Assembly: GCF_023273895.1 (NCBI RefSeq)
Contig: NZ_CP096883.1
Span: 62,001 to 126,000, forward strand
DNA from: Sphingobacterium sp. PCS056
Lineage (GTDB): Bacteria; Bacteroidota; Bacteroidia; Sphingobacteriales; Sphingobacteriaceae
Length of the DNA stretch: 64,000 bases
Reading direction: 5' to 3'
Each line of letters starts with the position of its first letter. Positions within the stretch are counted from its first letter, which is position 1. Of the stretch, positions 57,406-64,000 are shown piece after piece. The notes below the pieces were generated by a model, which made no database searches, had not been told where the DNA came from, and worked only from the letters and a program-made list of their open reading frames with translations. Both the position numbers and the translations under genes were made by a program.

Positions 57406-58398
57406 ATGCAATATACACCAGATCACAATCGATATCAAGAAATGGAATACCGTCGTTCGGGTCATTCTGGAATTAAATTACCTGCGATCTCATTGGGATT
57501 ATGGCAAAATTTTGGTCATATCAATGATTTTGAAAACAGCCGCAAACTTATCCAGACCGCATTTGATTCTGGCATCACACACTTTGACCTTGCAAATAAT
57601 TATGGTCCGCCTCCAGGTTCTGCAGAAGAAAATTTCGGGAAAATACTAAAAACTGACTTTAAAGGATACCGCGATGAAATGATTATCTCTTCCAAAGCTG
57701 GCTACACCATGTGGGATGGTCCATACGGAGATTGGGGATCTAAAAAATATCTGGTATCCAGTTTAGATCAAAGTTTAAAAAGGATGAATTTAGATTACGT
57801 GGATATTTTCTATCATCATAGACCTGACCCAGAAACTCCTCTAGAAGAAACAATGGCCACATTACACCTGTTGGTTCAACAAGGGAAGGCATTGTATGTT
57901 GGTATATCAAACTATAAAACACCTGAAGCCAAGCGTGCTATAGATCTGTTGAAACAGATGGGCACTCCCTGCCTGATTCACCAGCCTAAATATTCCATGT
58001 TCGAGCGTTGGGTAGAAGAAAGCCTCTTGGATTTACTCGCACAAGAAACGGTTGGTTGTATCCCTTTTTCACCGCTAGCGCAAGGATTACTAACAGATAA
58101 ATACCTGCATGGCATCCCTCAAGATTCTCGAGCAGCTTCGGGCAGTATATCATTGCATGAAAGTGATATTACAGCTGATAAAATTGAAAAAATAAAAGCT
58201 TTAAATGATCTCGCCATACAAAGAAATCAAAAGTTAGCACAGATGGCTGTATCTTGGTTATTAAACAAACCACAGGTTACATCTGTGCTTATCGGAGCGA
58301 GTAAAATTTCCCAGATTGAAGATGCAGTTGCTGCAGTAAAAAATCAGCATTTTTCAGCAGAAGAATTATTACTTATCGATCAGATCTTAGCGAAATAG
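57406..58398 (+). CDS. Aldo/keto reductase (YghZ/Gpr-like)
   Basis: A 330-residue NADPH-dependent reductase close to E. coli YghZ (L-glyceraldehyde-3-phosphate reductase). It has the same opening, MEYRRSGHSGIKLPAISLGL, then ITHFDLANNYGPPPGSAEEN (about 45-64; catalytic Asp and Tyr), IISSKAGYTMW (Lys) and IFYHHRPD (His). It detoxifies reactive aldehydes such as methylglyoxal in other species. Monocistronic by layout. Confidence 0.93.
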   Translation: MQYTPDHNRYQEMEYRRSGHSGIKLPAISLGLWQNFGHINDFENSRKLIQTAFDSGITHFDLANNYGPPPGSAEENFGKILKTDFKGYRDEMIISSKAGYTMWDGPYGDWGSKKYLVSSLDQSLKRMNLDYVDIFYHHRPDPETPLEETMATLHLLVQQGKALYVGISNYKTPEAKRAIDLLKQMGTPCLIHQPKYSMFERWVEESLLDLLAQETVGCIPFSPLAQGLLTDKYLHGIPQDSRAASGSISLHESDITADKIEKIKALNDLAIQRNQKLAQMAVSWLLNKPQVTSVLIGASKISQIEDAVAAVKNQHFSAEELLLIDQILAK

Positions 58399-58500
58399 TA
58401 TTAATAGCATCATTTTTTATATTCGACCATTCATGCTGATAGATACCTGTTTTTTCAATTACACGACAGGTATGTATCAGAGAGAGTGGTCATATAAAGC

Positions 58501-58534
58501 TTTGATTGCAATTATCAAAAAAAACTTACCTTTG
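58501..58534 (+). promoter_or_regulatory. Promoter of rsmI with minimal leader
   Basis: TTTG (58501-58504) and TACCTTTG (58527-58534) match the -33/-7 consensus. The ATG is only three bases after the -7 element, so the transcript must start at or next to the start codon, making a leaderless mRNA likely. Confidence 0.5.
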
Positions 58535-58537
58535 TAA

Positions 58538-59203
58538 ATGCTTTATTTAGTCCCAACGCCAATCGGCAATTTAGAAGATATGACTTTTCGCGCGATACGT
58601 GTGTTAAAAGAAGCAGATCTTATTCTCGCTGAAGATACACGCACAAGCGCACCACTTTTAAAACATTTTGGAATCGAAAAAAAAGTATTTGCTCATCATC
58701 AACACAATGAACATAAAGCGATTTCAGAAATCATTAAGTTTTTAAAAGAAGGACAAAATATTGCCTTGATTTCTGATGCCGGTACTCCAGCTATATCAGA
58801 CCCTGGGTTTTTATTGGTTCGAGAAGCAATTAAAGAAGGGCTTGAAGTACAATGTTTACCTGGAGCAACAGCCTTTGTTCCAGCTTTGGTCAATTCAGGA
58901 TTACCAAATGATCGCTTTTGCTTTGAGGGGTTTCTTCCAGTAAAAAAGGGACGTCAAACACGTATGAAATTCTTAGCAGAAGAAAAAAGGACAATGATTT
59001 TTTATGAATCACCGCATCGCATACTTAAAACAATTGACGAATTCATTCAAGTTTTTGGTCCCGAAAGACAAGCTTCCATATCAAGAGAGTTAAGTAAATT
59101 ATACGAAGAAAATGTCAGAGGAACACTTGCGGATTTAAAATTACATTTTGAAAACAATCCAATTAAGGGAGAATTTGTATTTTGTGTGGGAGGTTTAGAA
59201 TAG
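58538..59203 (+). CDS. rsmI: RsmI, 16S rRNA 2'-O-methyltransferase (C1402)
   Basis: A 221-residue SAM enzyme of the tetrapyrrole-methylase fold. It has the family marks LVPTPIGNLEDMTFRAIRVL at the start, ADLILAEDTRTS (about 27-38), LISDAGTPAISDPG (about 79-92) and CLPGATAFVPALVNSGLP (about 106-123). It 2'-O-methylates C1402 of 16S rRNA. It is somewhat shorter than E. coli RsmI, as in many Bacteroidota. First gene of a run toward lnt. Confidence 0.95.
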   Translation: MLYLVPTPIGNLEDMTFRAIRVLKEADLILAEDTRTSAPLLKHFGIEKKVFAHHQHNEHKAISEIIKFLKEGQNIALISDAGTPAISDPGFLLVREAIKEGLEVQCLPGATAFVPALVNSGLPNDRFCFEGFLPVKKGRQTRMKFLAEEKRTMIFYESPHRILKTIDEFIQVFGPERQASISRELSKLYEENVRGTLADLKLHFENNPIKGEFVFCVGGLE

Positions 59204-59237
59204 TTTCGCCTTCGTTTATTTTTAAAATATATTTAAT

Positions 59238-59933
59238 ATGAACTTTGAACTTTTTGCCATTGACGGCCAAGATATCAAAATCGTTGAAAAGTTAGTCATC
59301 AAATTACAAGATATGATGACCGACGGAGAGCGAATTGATTATATCGCAATACAGAAAAAACCTGCAGTAACGATTCTTCCTGATAGTATCACGATCAGTA
59401 ATAAACGTATTTTCATGTGCGAATTCACCAAACTGGGTTTAGCTACTGATTTTGAAATATTCAGTTGGAAAGATATCAAAGACATTGCTTTTAAAGAAGA
59501 GATTTTTGGTTCCAAAGTCACCGTAATCCCTACAACAGGTGAAAACTTGAGTATTGATTATATTCCAAAAGTGCAAGCAAGAAAATTATATCAATTAATC
59601 AAGGGCGCATTAGAATCGTCAAAAATAAAGGAACTTGAACTGGAAAAAGAAAAATTTATAGTAACAGTTCCAAAACAAGCAGCACCATCATTTGAAATAC
59701 ATACACCTGTTGAAGAAGAAGTCATTAGTAGCAATGATCAAGCTTCACCTAAAATAGAAGAAGTCAAAGAAATTATGATCACACCCATCGTTGAGGAATC
59801 AGCTCCTAAAGTAGTGGAAGAAGATGATGAAATGACGCTTAAACTAAGAAAATTGAAAAGCTTATTTGACAAACAATTGATTACACAGGCAGAATACGAA
59901 AATAAGAAAAACGAAATTTTATCTCAAATTTAA
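59238..59933 (+). CDS. PH-like and SHOCT domain protein (unknown function)
   Basis: A 231-residue cytosolic protein. Residues 20-130 have a bacterial PH-like pattern (ITISNKRIFMCEFTKLG, YIPKVQARKLYQLIKG), the middle is a Glu-rich linker, and residues 200-231 are a SHOCT domain (KLRKLKSLFDKQLITQAEYE). Such proteins are often membrane-near or oligomeric. It sits between rsmI and lnt, two bases before lnt, so it is cotranscribed. Confidence 0.75.
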   Translation: MNFELFAIDGQDIKIVEKLVIKLQDMMTDGERIDYIAIQKKPAVTILPDSITISNKRIFMCEFTKLGLATDFEIFSWKDIKDIAFKEEIFGSKVTVIPTTGENLSIDYIPKVQARKLYQLIKGALESSKIKELELEKEKFIVTVPKQAAPSFEIHTPVEEEVISSNDQASPKIEEVKEIMITPIVEESAPKVVEEDDEMTLKLRKLKSLFDKQLITQAEYENKKNEILSQI

Positions 59934-59935
59934 TC

Positions 59936-61564
59936 GTGAGAAATCAATACTTACTGGCACTTTTAAGTGCCTTTTTATTATGGTTAGGATGGCCACCCGT
60001 TCCCTATAGTAGTCCCATTTTACTAATAGCTTTCCTACCACTTTTAATTGCAGTTGAAAATATCATTCGGAATGAAGAGTTCAAGAAAAAAGGGAAAAAA
60101 ATATTTTTAACGGCAGGATTAACAGCTGTTGTTTGGAATACAGCATCCATATATTGGGTGTATAATTCAATATCTGCCGTGATGCCTTGGTATATTGCGA
60201 TCTTTATATCATTGATCCCTTTCCTCTTGGGATCACTATTGATGGCTCTGAGCTTTCGCTTATATTATCAGATGAGAAAAAAAACAGCTATTGGTATTTC
60301 TCTGTTTGGACTAATGGCTTTTTGGATATCTTATGAATATTTACACCAAACATGGGACTTAGCATTTCCATGGATGACCTTGGGCAATGGATTTGCCAAT
60401 TTTCATCAACTTATTCAATGGTATGAAGTCACGGGTGTTTATGGTGGAACCATTTGGATCTGGTTAAGCAATATCTTGGTTTTCTTACTTTATTTAAACA
60501 AAAAGCAAATCAATACACTGAGTAAACCGCGATACATTAAAATCACGTTGGCACTAACTTTACTCTTACCATCAACTTATTCTATCATTCGTTATTTAAC
60601 ATTTGAGGAACACTTAAATCCTTCTCAAATTGTAACCGTTCAACCCAATATTGACCCATTTGGAAAATTTGGATCTATCAGCTCTGAAGACCAATTAAAT
60701 ACATTGATGAGGCTTTCAAAATCAGTTGCAAAACCGAATACGGAGTTTTTTATCTGGCCAGAGACAGCTTTATCCCAAAGAGGTGATTTCGATGAAGAAG
60801 ATTTTAGAAATACCAGCACATTTGATTCACTTATCAATTTTTTAAATGATTATAAGAATGGTAACGTATTAACAGGAATTGAGAGCTATCAATTGTATAA
60901 TGATCAGAGAACAAGTACCGCAAGAGAAATAGCGCCAAACCTATACAAAGACAATTTTAATGCAGCAACCTTAGTTGATGTTTCATCAAAACTACAGTTT
61001 TATCATAAATCAAAATTGGTTCCTGGAGTAGAACAGATGCCATTTGGCAGTGCTATCAATTTCTTAAAGCCACTATTTAGTGCTTTTGGAGGAACCACAG
61101 GAGGATATGGAAAGCAGGACAAACCTTCAGTATTCTATACTCAAAGTGGTATAGGCGCCGCTCCAGTTATTTGTTACGAGTCAATATGGGGTAATTATGT
61201 AGCAGAATATATTCAACAAGGGGCACAGTTTATTGCCATTATTACCAATGATGGCTGGTGGGGAAATACTTCAGGTAAAGATCAGCATTTAGAATATGCT
61301 AAATTAAGAGCAATCGAAAATCGCAGATGGGTAGCTCGTGCTGCCAATACCGGTATTTCAGGGTTTATAAACCAAAGAGGCGATATTATTCAGCAAACAC
61401 AATGGTGGCAGCCCGCAGCCCTAACCCAAGAAATTAATCTGAGTGAAGAACTAACCATCTATACCAAAAATGGTGATATTCTAGCCTATATCGGTATTTT
61501 TACCGCTTTACTTGCTTCTTTAACATTTTTCAAAAAATCAAAAACAAGCAATTTTATTAAATAA
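59936..61564 (+). CDS. lnt: Apolipoprotein N-acyltransferase
   Basis: A 542-residue inner-membrane enzyme that adds the third acyl chain to lipoproteins. It has about six N-terminal helices, then a nitrilase-like domain with the catalytic triad Glu in WPETALSQ (about 278), Lys in YHKSKLVPGVEQMPFG (about 360) and Cys in APVICYESIWG (about 414). GTG start, two bases after the upstream stop. This fits the many lipoproteins here. Confidence 0.95.
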   Translation: MRNQYLLALLSAFLLWLGWPPVPYSSPILLIAFLPLLIAVENIIRNEEFKKKGKKIFLTAGLTAVVWNTASIYWVYNSISAVMPWYIAIFISLIPFLLGSLLMALSFRLYYQMRKKTAIGISLFGLMAFWISYEYLHQTWDLAFPWMTLGNGFANFHQLIQWYEVTGVYGGTIWIWLSNILVFLLYLNKKQINTLSKPRYIKITLALTLLLPSTYSIIRYLTFEEHLNPSQIVTVQPNIDPFGKFGSISSEDQLNTLMRLSKSVAKPNTEFFIWPETALSQRGDFDEEDFRNTSTFDSLINFLNDYKNGNVLTGIESYQLYNDQRTSTAREIAPNLYKDNFNAATLVDVSSKLQFYHKSKLVPGVEQMPFGSAINFLKPLFSAFGGTTGGYGKQDKPSVFYTQSGIGAAPVICYESIWGNYVAEYIQQGAQFIAIITNDGWWGNTSGKDQHLEYAKLRAIENRRWVARAANTGISGFINQRGDIIQQTQWWQPAALTQEINLSEELTIYTKNGDILAYIGIFTALLASLTFFKKSKTSNFIK

Positions 61565-61599
61565 TCCAATTCGCACAGATAAGTAAACTTACTTTTACT

Positions 61600-61607
61600 T
61601 AATTTTG
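61600..61607 (+). promoter_or_regulatory. Candidate -7 element close to the cysteine desulfurase start
   Basis: TAATTTTG, matching TAnnTTTG, ends six bases before the ATG at 61614. It supports that ATG over the TTG at 61605, which lies inside the element. The -33 part is weak. Confidence 0.4.
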
Positions 61608-61613
61608 TCCATT

Positions 61614-62741
61614 ATGCAAGTATATTTTGATAATGCTGCAACTACAGCGCTAGATCCAGAAGTCATTCGTGTCATGATAGACACCATGGAAAATAATTTT
61701 GGGAATCCTTCTTCCATTCATTCGCATGGCAGACAAGTAAAAACAATTGTTGAAAAGGCGCGTAAGTCAATTGCGCAAATCTTACATACTTCTCCATCTG
61801 AGATTTTCTTTACTTCTGGTGGTACCGAAGCCGACAATATGGCAATTGTACGTTCCATAGTAGATTTTGGAATCACACATGCAATCACAACTCCTATTGA
61901 ACATCATGCTGTATTGCATACGCTAGAAGAAATGCAAAAAACAGGAAAAGTTCATCTTGATTTATTGCATGTAGATGCTCATGGTAATATCGATCTCCAT
62001 CAATTAGAGGATTTACTATCCAACAATCCGAGAACATTCGTATCCATTATGCATGGCAATAATGAATTGGGCAATTTGAATGATATTGAAAAAATAGCTG
62101 AAATTTGCCAAAAATATAATGCGATATTCCATTCCGATACGGTTCAGACCATGGGACATTATCCACATGATTTGAGTAAATTAAAAATTGATTTCATTAC
62201 TGGAGCAGGACACAAATTTCATGGCCCCAAAGGAGTGGGTTTTCTGTACATCAATGCCAATACAAAAATCAAACCCATGATCTACGGAGGTGCACAGGAA
62301 CGCAATATGCGTGGTGGAACTGAAAATGTATATGGTATCGCTGGACTAGCAAGAGCACTTGAACTAAGTTATGAGCACATGGAAGAACATGCAACTTATA
62401 TACAAGGCTTAAAATCCTATATGATTGAACAATTAAAAACTGCGATTCCTGATATAAGATTTAACGGCATAATAGAACCCAATAAGTCCCTTTACACCGT
62501 ACTAAACGTATCATTTCCATGTACTGAAATGGCAGATATGTTACTTTTCAATTTAGATATTGCAGGCATTTCTTGCTCAGGAGGAAGTGCATGTAGTTCA
62601 GGTACAGATATTGGCTCACATGTCCTTGGAGCTATAAGATCAGATGGTAATCGACCATCCGTTCGCTTTTCATTCTGTCGTCACAATACAAAAGAAGAAA
62701 TTGATTTCGTAGTAAATCATTTAAAAGATATCTGCAAATAA
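61614..62741 (+). CDS. Cysteine desulfurase (NifS/IscS family)
   Basis: A 375-residue PLP enzyme that takes sulfur from cysteine for Fe-S clusters and thiolation. It begins MQVYFDNAATT, has the PLP Lys in GAGHKFHGPKGVG (about 200-212) and the active Cys in CSGGSACSSGT (about 322-332). An in-frame TTG lies three codons upstream, but the ATG is more usual. No iscU or other suf/isc gene is next to it. IscS-like by length; whether it serves tRNA or clusters is open. Confidence 0.93.
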   Translation: MQVYFDNAATTALDPEVIRVMIDTMENNFGNPSSIHSHGRQVKTIVEKARKSIAQILHTSPSEIFFTSGGTEADNMAIVRSIVDFGITHAITTPIEHHAVLHTLEEMQKTGKVHLDLLHVDAHGNIDLHQLEDLLSNNPRTFVSIMHGNNELGNLNDIEKIAEICQKYNAIFHSDTVQTMGHYPHDLSKLKIDFITGAGHKFHGPKGVGFLYINANTKIKPMIYGGAQERNMRGGTENVYGIAGLARALELSYEHMEEHATYIQGLKSYMIEQLKTAIPDIRFNGIIEPNKSLYTVLNVSFPCTEMADMLLFNLDIAGISCSGGSACSSGTDIGSHVLGAIRSDGNRPSVRFSFCRHNTKEEIDFVVNHLKDICK

Positions 62742-62767
62742 AAAAAGACCTTAATAGGTCTTTTTTT
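62740..62767. terminator. Hairpin terminator between convergent genes
   Basis: A perfect 12-base stem (AAAAAAAGACCT and its complement) with a TAAT loop and a T run, starting within the desulfurase stop codon. Confidence 0.87.
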
Positions 62768-62789
62768 ATTAATGTGATCTTATTTATAA

Positions 62790-63209
62790 TTACTCTTGCA
62801 TTTTCTCTAACTTATAATTTTCTGCCAACTCTCCAACAATATCATTACCTGATAAATCCAATTGCCAAAGTTTTGTTTTTTCTCCCAACTTGAATTTATA
62901 ATCTACACCTTCTAAGGTAATAATATCATTTTCAAACTTCCATTTACCATCCTTAACAAATACCTCATCACTTTTATTCAGATACTTAGAAGTGTACCTA
63001 TAGGAAAAATTTTGATTCAATTTTAATACAGTTTCTATTCCATCACAATCAGCACAAGGCATAATACCAGTGTACGAACCACTCAAATCATGTAAAGTAA
63101 TATTTGGGTGGTCTTTCTTATCTTTCACTGCTTCCGCTCCCTTACGTTGGTTATCGCATGCAGTAAAAACCAATAAGATACAACATAATATAATAAATAG
63201 CCTTTTCAT
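62790..63209 (-). CDS. NlpE-like lipoprotein, N-terminal domain only
   Basis: A 139-residue lipoprotein (lipobox VFTAC, Cys18). The domain has GSYTGIMPCADCDGIE (about 44-59), the CxxC motif found in NlpE, a sensor of envelope stress and copper in E. coli, and a beta-barrel-like remainder. Only the N-terminal NlpE domain is present, as in many Bacteroidota. The role is not known here. Confidence 0.85.
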   Translation of the reverse strand: MKRLFIILCCILLVFTACDNQRKGAEAVKDKKDHPNITLHDLSGSYTGIMPCADCDGIETVLKLNQNFSYRYTSKYLNKSDEVFVKDGKWKFENDIITLEGVDYKFKLGEKTKLWQLDLSGNDIVGELAENYKLEKMQE

Positions 63210-63294
63210 CTTCTATAAAACTCACTCTCGAAATCTCCAAAAACATATAGGCAAAATGAATACCAAAAATGAAATTTACAATGTTAAAATAATG

Positions 63295-63630
63295 TTAATA
63301 TTCATCTTCATCATCTCCATCAAGTAAACTCAAAGCTCCTCGCAGTTCATTTAAAGCATGCATATTACGTTTCTGTTGGGTAATGATCATACCATTTTTA
63401 TAGATGGTGCGTGCGTCATCGGGTCTATTCATTTTCTCATATAGTTTACCTAAGTGATAATAGGTCCCCACATAGTCGGCATGATTGGTTATTAAATCCA
63501 TATAACCTTCAAGTGCCTCCTTTTGCTTACCTAATTTTAAATATTCGGTTGCCATTGCATATTTCAAAAACGGATCTTGTGGAGAGTCCTTCAAAAATTC
63601 CTTCAATTGTTCTAAACGTTCAGACATCAT
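63295..63630 (-). CDS. Small TPR protein
   Basis: A 111-residue helical protein with about two TPR units (KYAMATEYLKLGKQKEALEG, YHLGKLYEKMNRPDDARTIY) and an acidic tail. No signal peptide. It probably mediates protein contacts; partners unknown. Confidence 0.82.
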   Translation of the reverse strand: MMSERLEQLKEFLKDSPQDPFLKYAMATEYLKLGKQKEALEGYMDLITNHADYVGTYYHLGKLYEKMNRPDDARTIYKNGMIITQQKRNMHALNELRGALSLLDGDDEDEY

Positions 63631-63702
63631 CTATTTTTAATTATATCGGTAAAGCTACAAATAATAGAACAAGCTAAAAAACGAGTCCAGAAAACAATTT
63701 AC

Positions 63703-63720
63703 TATGCTAGCATATAAAAA
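63703..63720. repeat. TATGCTAGCATATAAAAA, second exact copy
   Basis: Same 18 bases as at 48291-48308, here in the region between the TPR gene and etfB, about 240 bases upstream of etfB. Confidence 0.5.
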
Positions 63721-63931
63721 TGACAAATAATTGACGAATCTTTCGCAAATCAAATTCTCAAAAAATTCCTAATAAAATTACAGTTAACATAAAAAATACA
63801 TCAATATTTTACAAAACATATAACACTTGAACTATATTGGGCTTTTTATTTAAGAAAAATGAAATTCAACAATTCCTATGCTGGAGTATGTTACTATCCC
63901 AAATTATCTTTACATTTAACTTAAATTATAG

Positions 63932-63939
63932 TAGGTTTG
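63932..63939 (+). promoter_or_regulatory. Candidate -7 element of etfB
   Basis: TAGGTTTG, matching TAnnTTTG, about 20 bases before the etfB ATG. Confidence 0.4.
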
Positions 63940-63958
63940 TATAAAACGGTTATAAATT

Positions 63959-64000
63959 ATGAAAATATTAGTGTGTATAAGTAATGTCCCAGACACTACT
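63959..64000 (+). CDS. etfB: Electron transfer flavoprotein beta subunit, N-terminal fragment
   Basis: Only the first 14 codons are in the window (MKILVCISNVPDTT). This is the characteristic start of EtfB in Bacteroidota. EtfB with EtfA carries electrons from acyl-CoA and other dehydrogenases. The rest, and probably etfA, should lie beyond the right edge. Confidence 0.7.
   Translation, partial: MKILVCISNVPDTT

Overview
This window is a chromosomal segment of a low-GC Bacteroidota bacterium. It is most likely in the Sphingobacteriaceae (Sphingobacterium or Pedobacter type), although genus assignment needs a database search. The evidence is three SusC/SusD pairs, many signal-peptidase-II lipoproteins, families typical of the phylum (DUF4286, DUF983, DUF5690, SusD-like) and promoter-like TAnnTTTG (-7) elements. 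No rRNA, tRNA, CRISPR array, intact insertion sequence or prophage was seen.

Layout. 1-9.7 kb: an aquaporin, a transglutaminase-like protein, a TonB-dependent receptor with a beta-helix lipoprotein partner, and an ABC transporter (ATPase plus histidine-rich FtsX/MacB permease) followed by a DUF3299 protein. 9.7-13 kb: a tight operon dedA-ppa-CNNM/CBS/CorC-rsmE read leftwards, in which the last two genes carry six one-base insertions, all in A/T runs. 13-19 kb: a HIT protein, greA, and an operon of a lipoprotein S9-peptidase homologue, a sensor kinase and an OmpR-type regulator. The S9 homologue lacks its catalytic Ser and His and has one frameshift. 18.7-27.6 kb: small DUF proteins, an RluA-type pseudouridine synthase, an Mla-type lipid transporter operon, a YXWG-repeat/minisatellite protein, pncB with an overlapping methyltransferase gene, and a lipoprotein.

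27.8-55.3 kb is an accessory nutrient-acquisition region read entirely leftwards. It holds an XRE-cupin regulator, a DUF5690 transporter and a TIGR03364-type FAD oxidoreductase (a family linked to aminophosphonates). It also holds a calcineurin-like phosphoesterase fused to a PQQ propeller, a GH16 glycosidase, an alkaline-phosphatase-superfamily phosphodiesterase and an aspartyl protease-PDZ protein. Three SusC/SusD pairs and an endonuclease/exonuclease/phosphatase-family enzyme complete it. Three unrelated phosphoesterase folds beside SusCD importers suggest a locus for phosphorus-containing organic polymers or diesters (inference).

55.8-64 kb returns to housekeeping genes: serS, an aldo/keto reductase, rsmI, a PH/SHOCT protein, lnt, a cysteine desulfurase, an NlpE-like lipoprotein, a TPR protein, and the first 14 codons of etfB at the right edge.

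The main points for follow-up are the catalytically dead S9 homologue next to the two-component system, the phosphoesterase/SusCD locus, the conserved leaders and TTAACA repeats upstream of the receptor genes, and the cluster of homopolymer frameshifts that probably reflects a sequence error.
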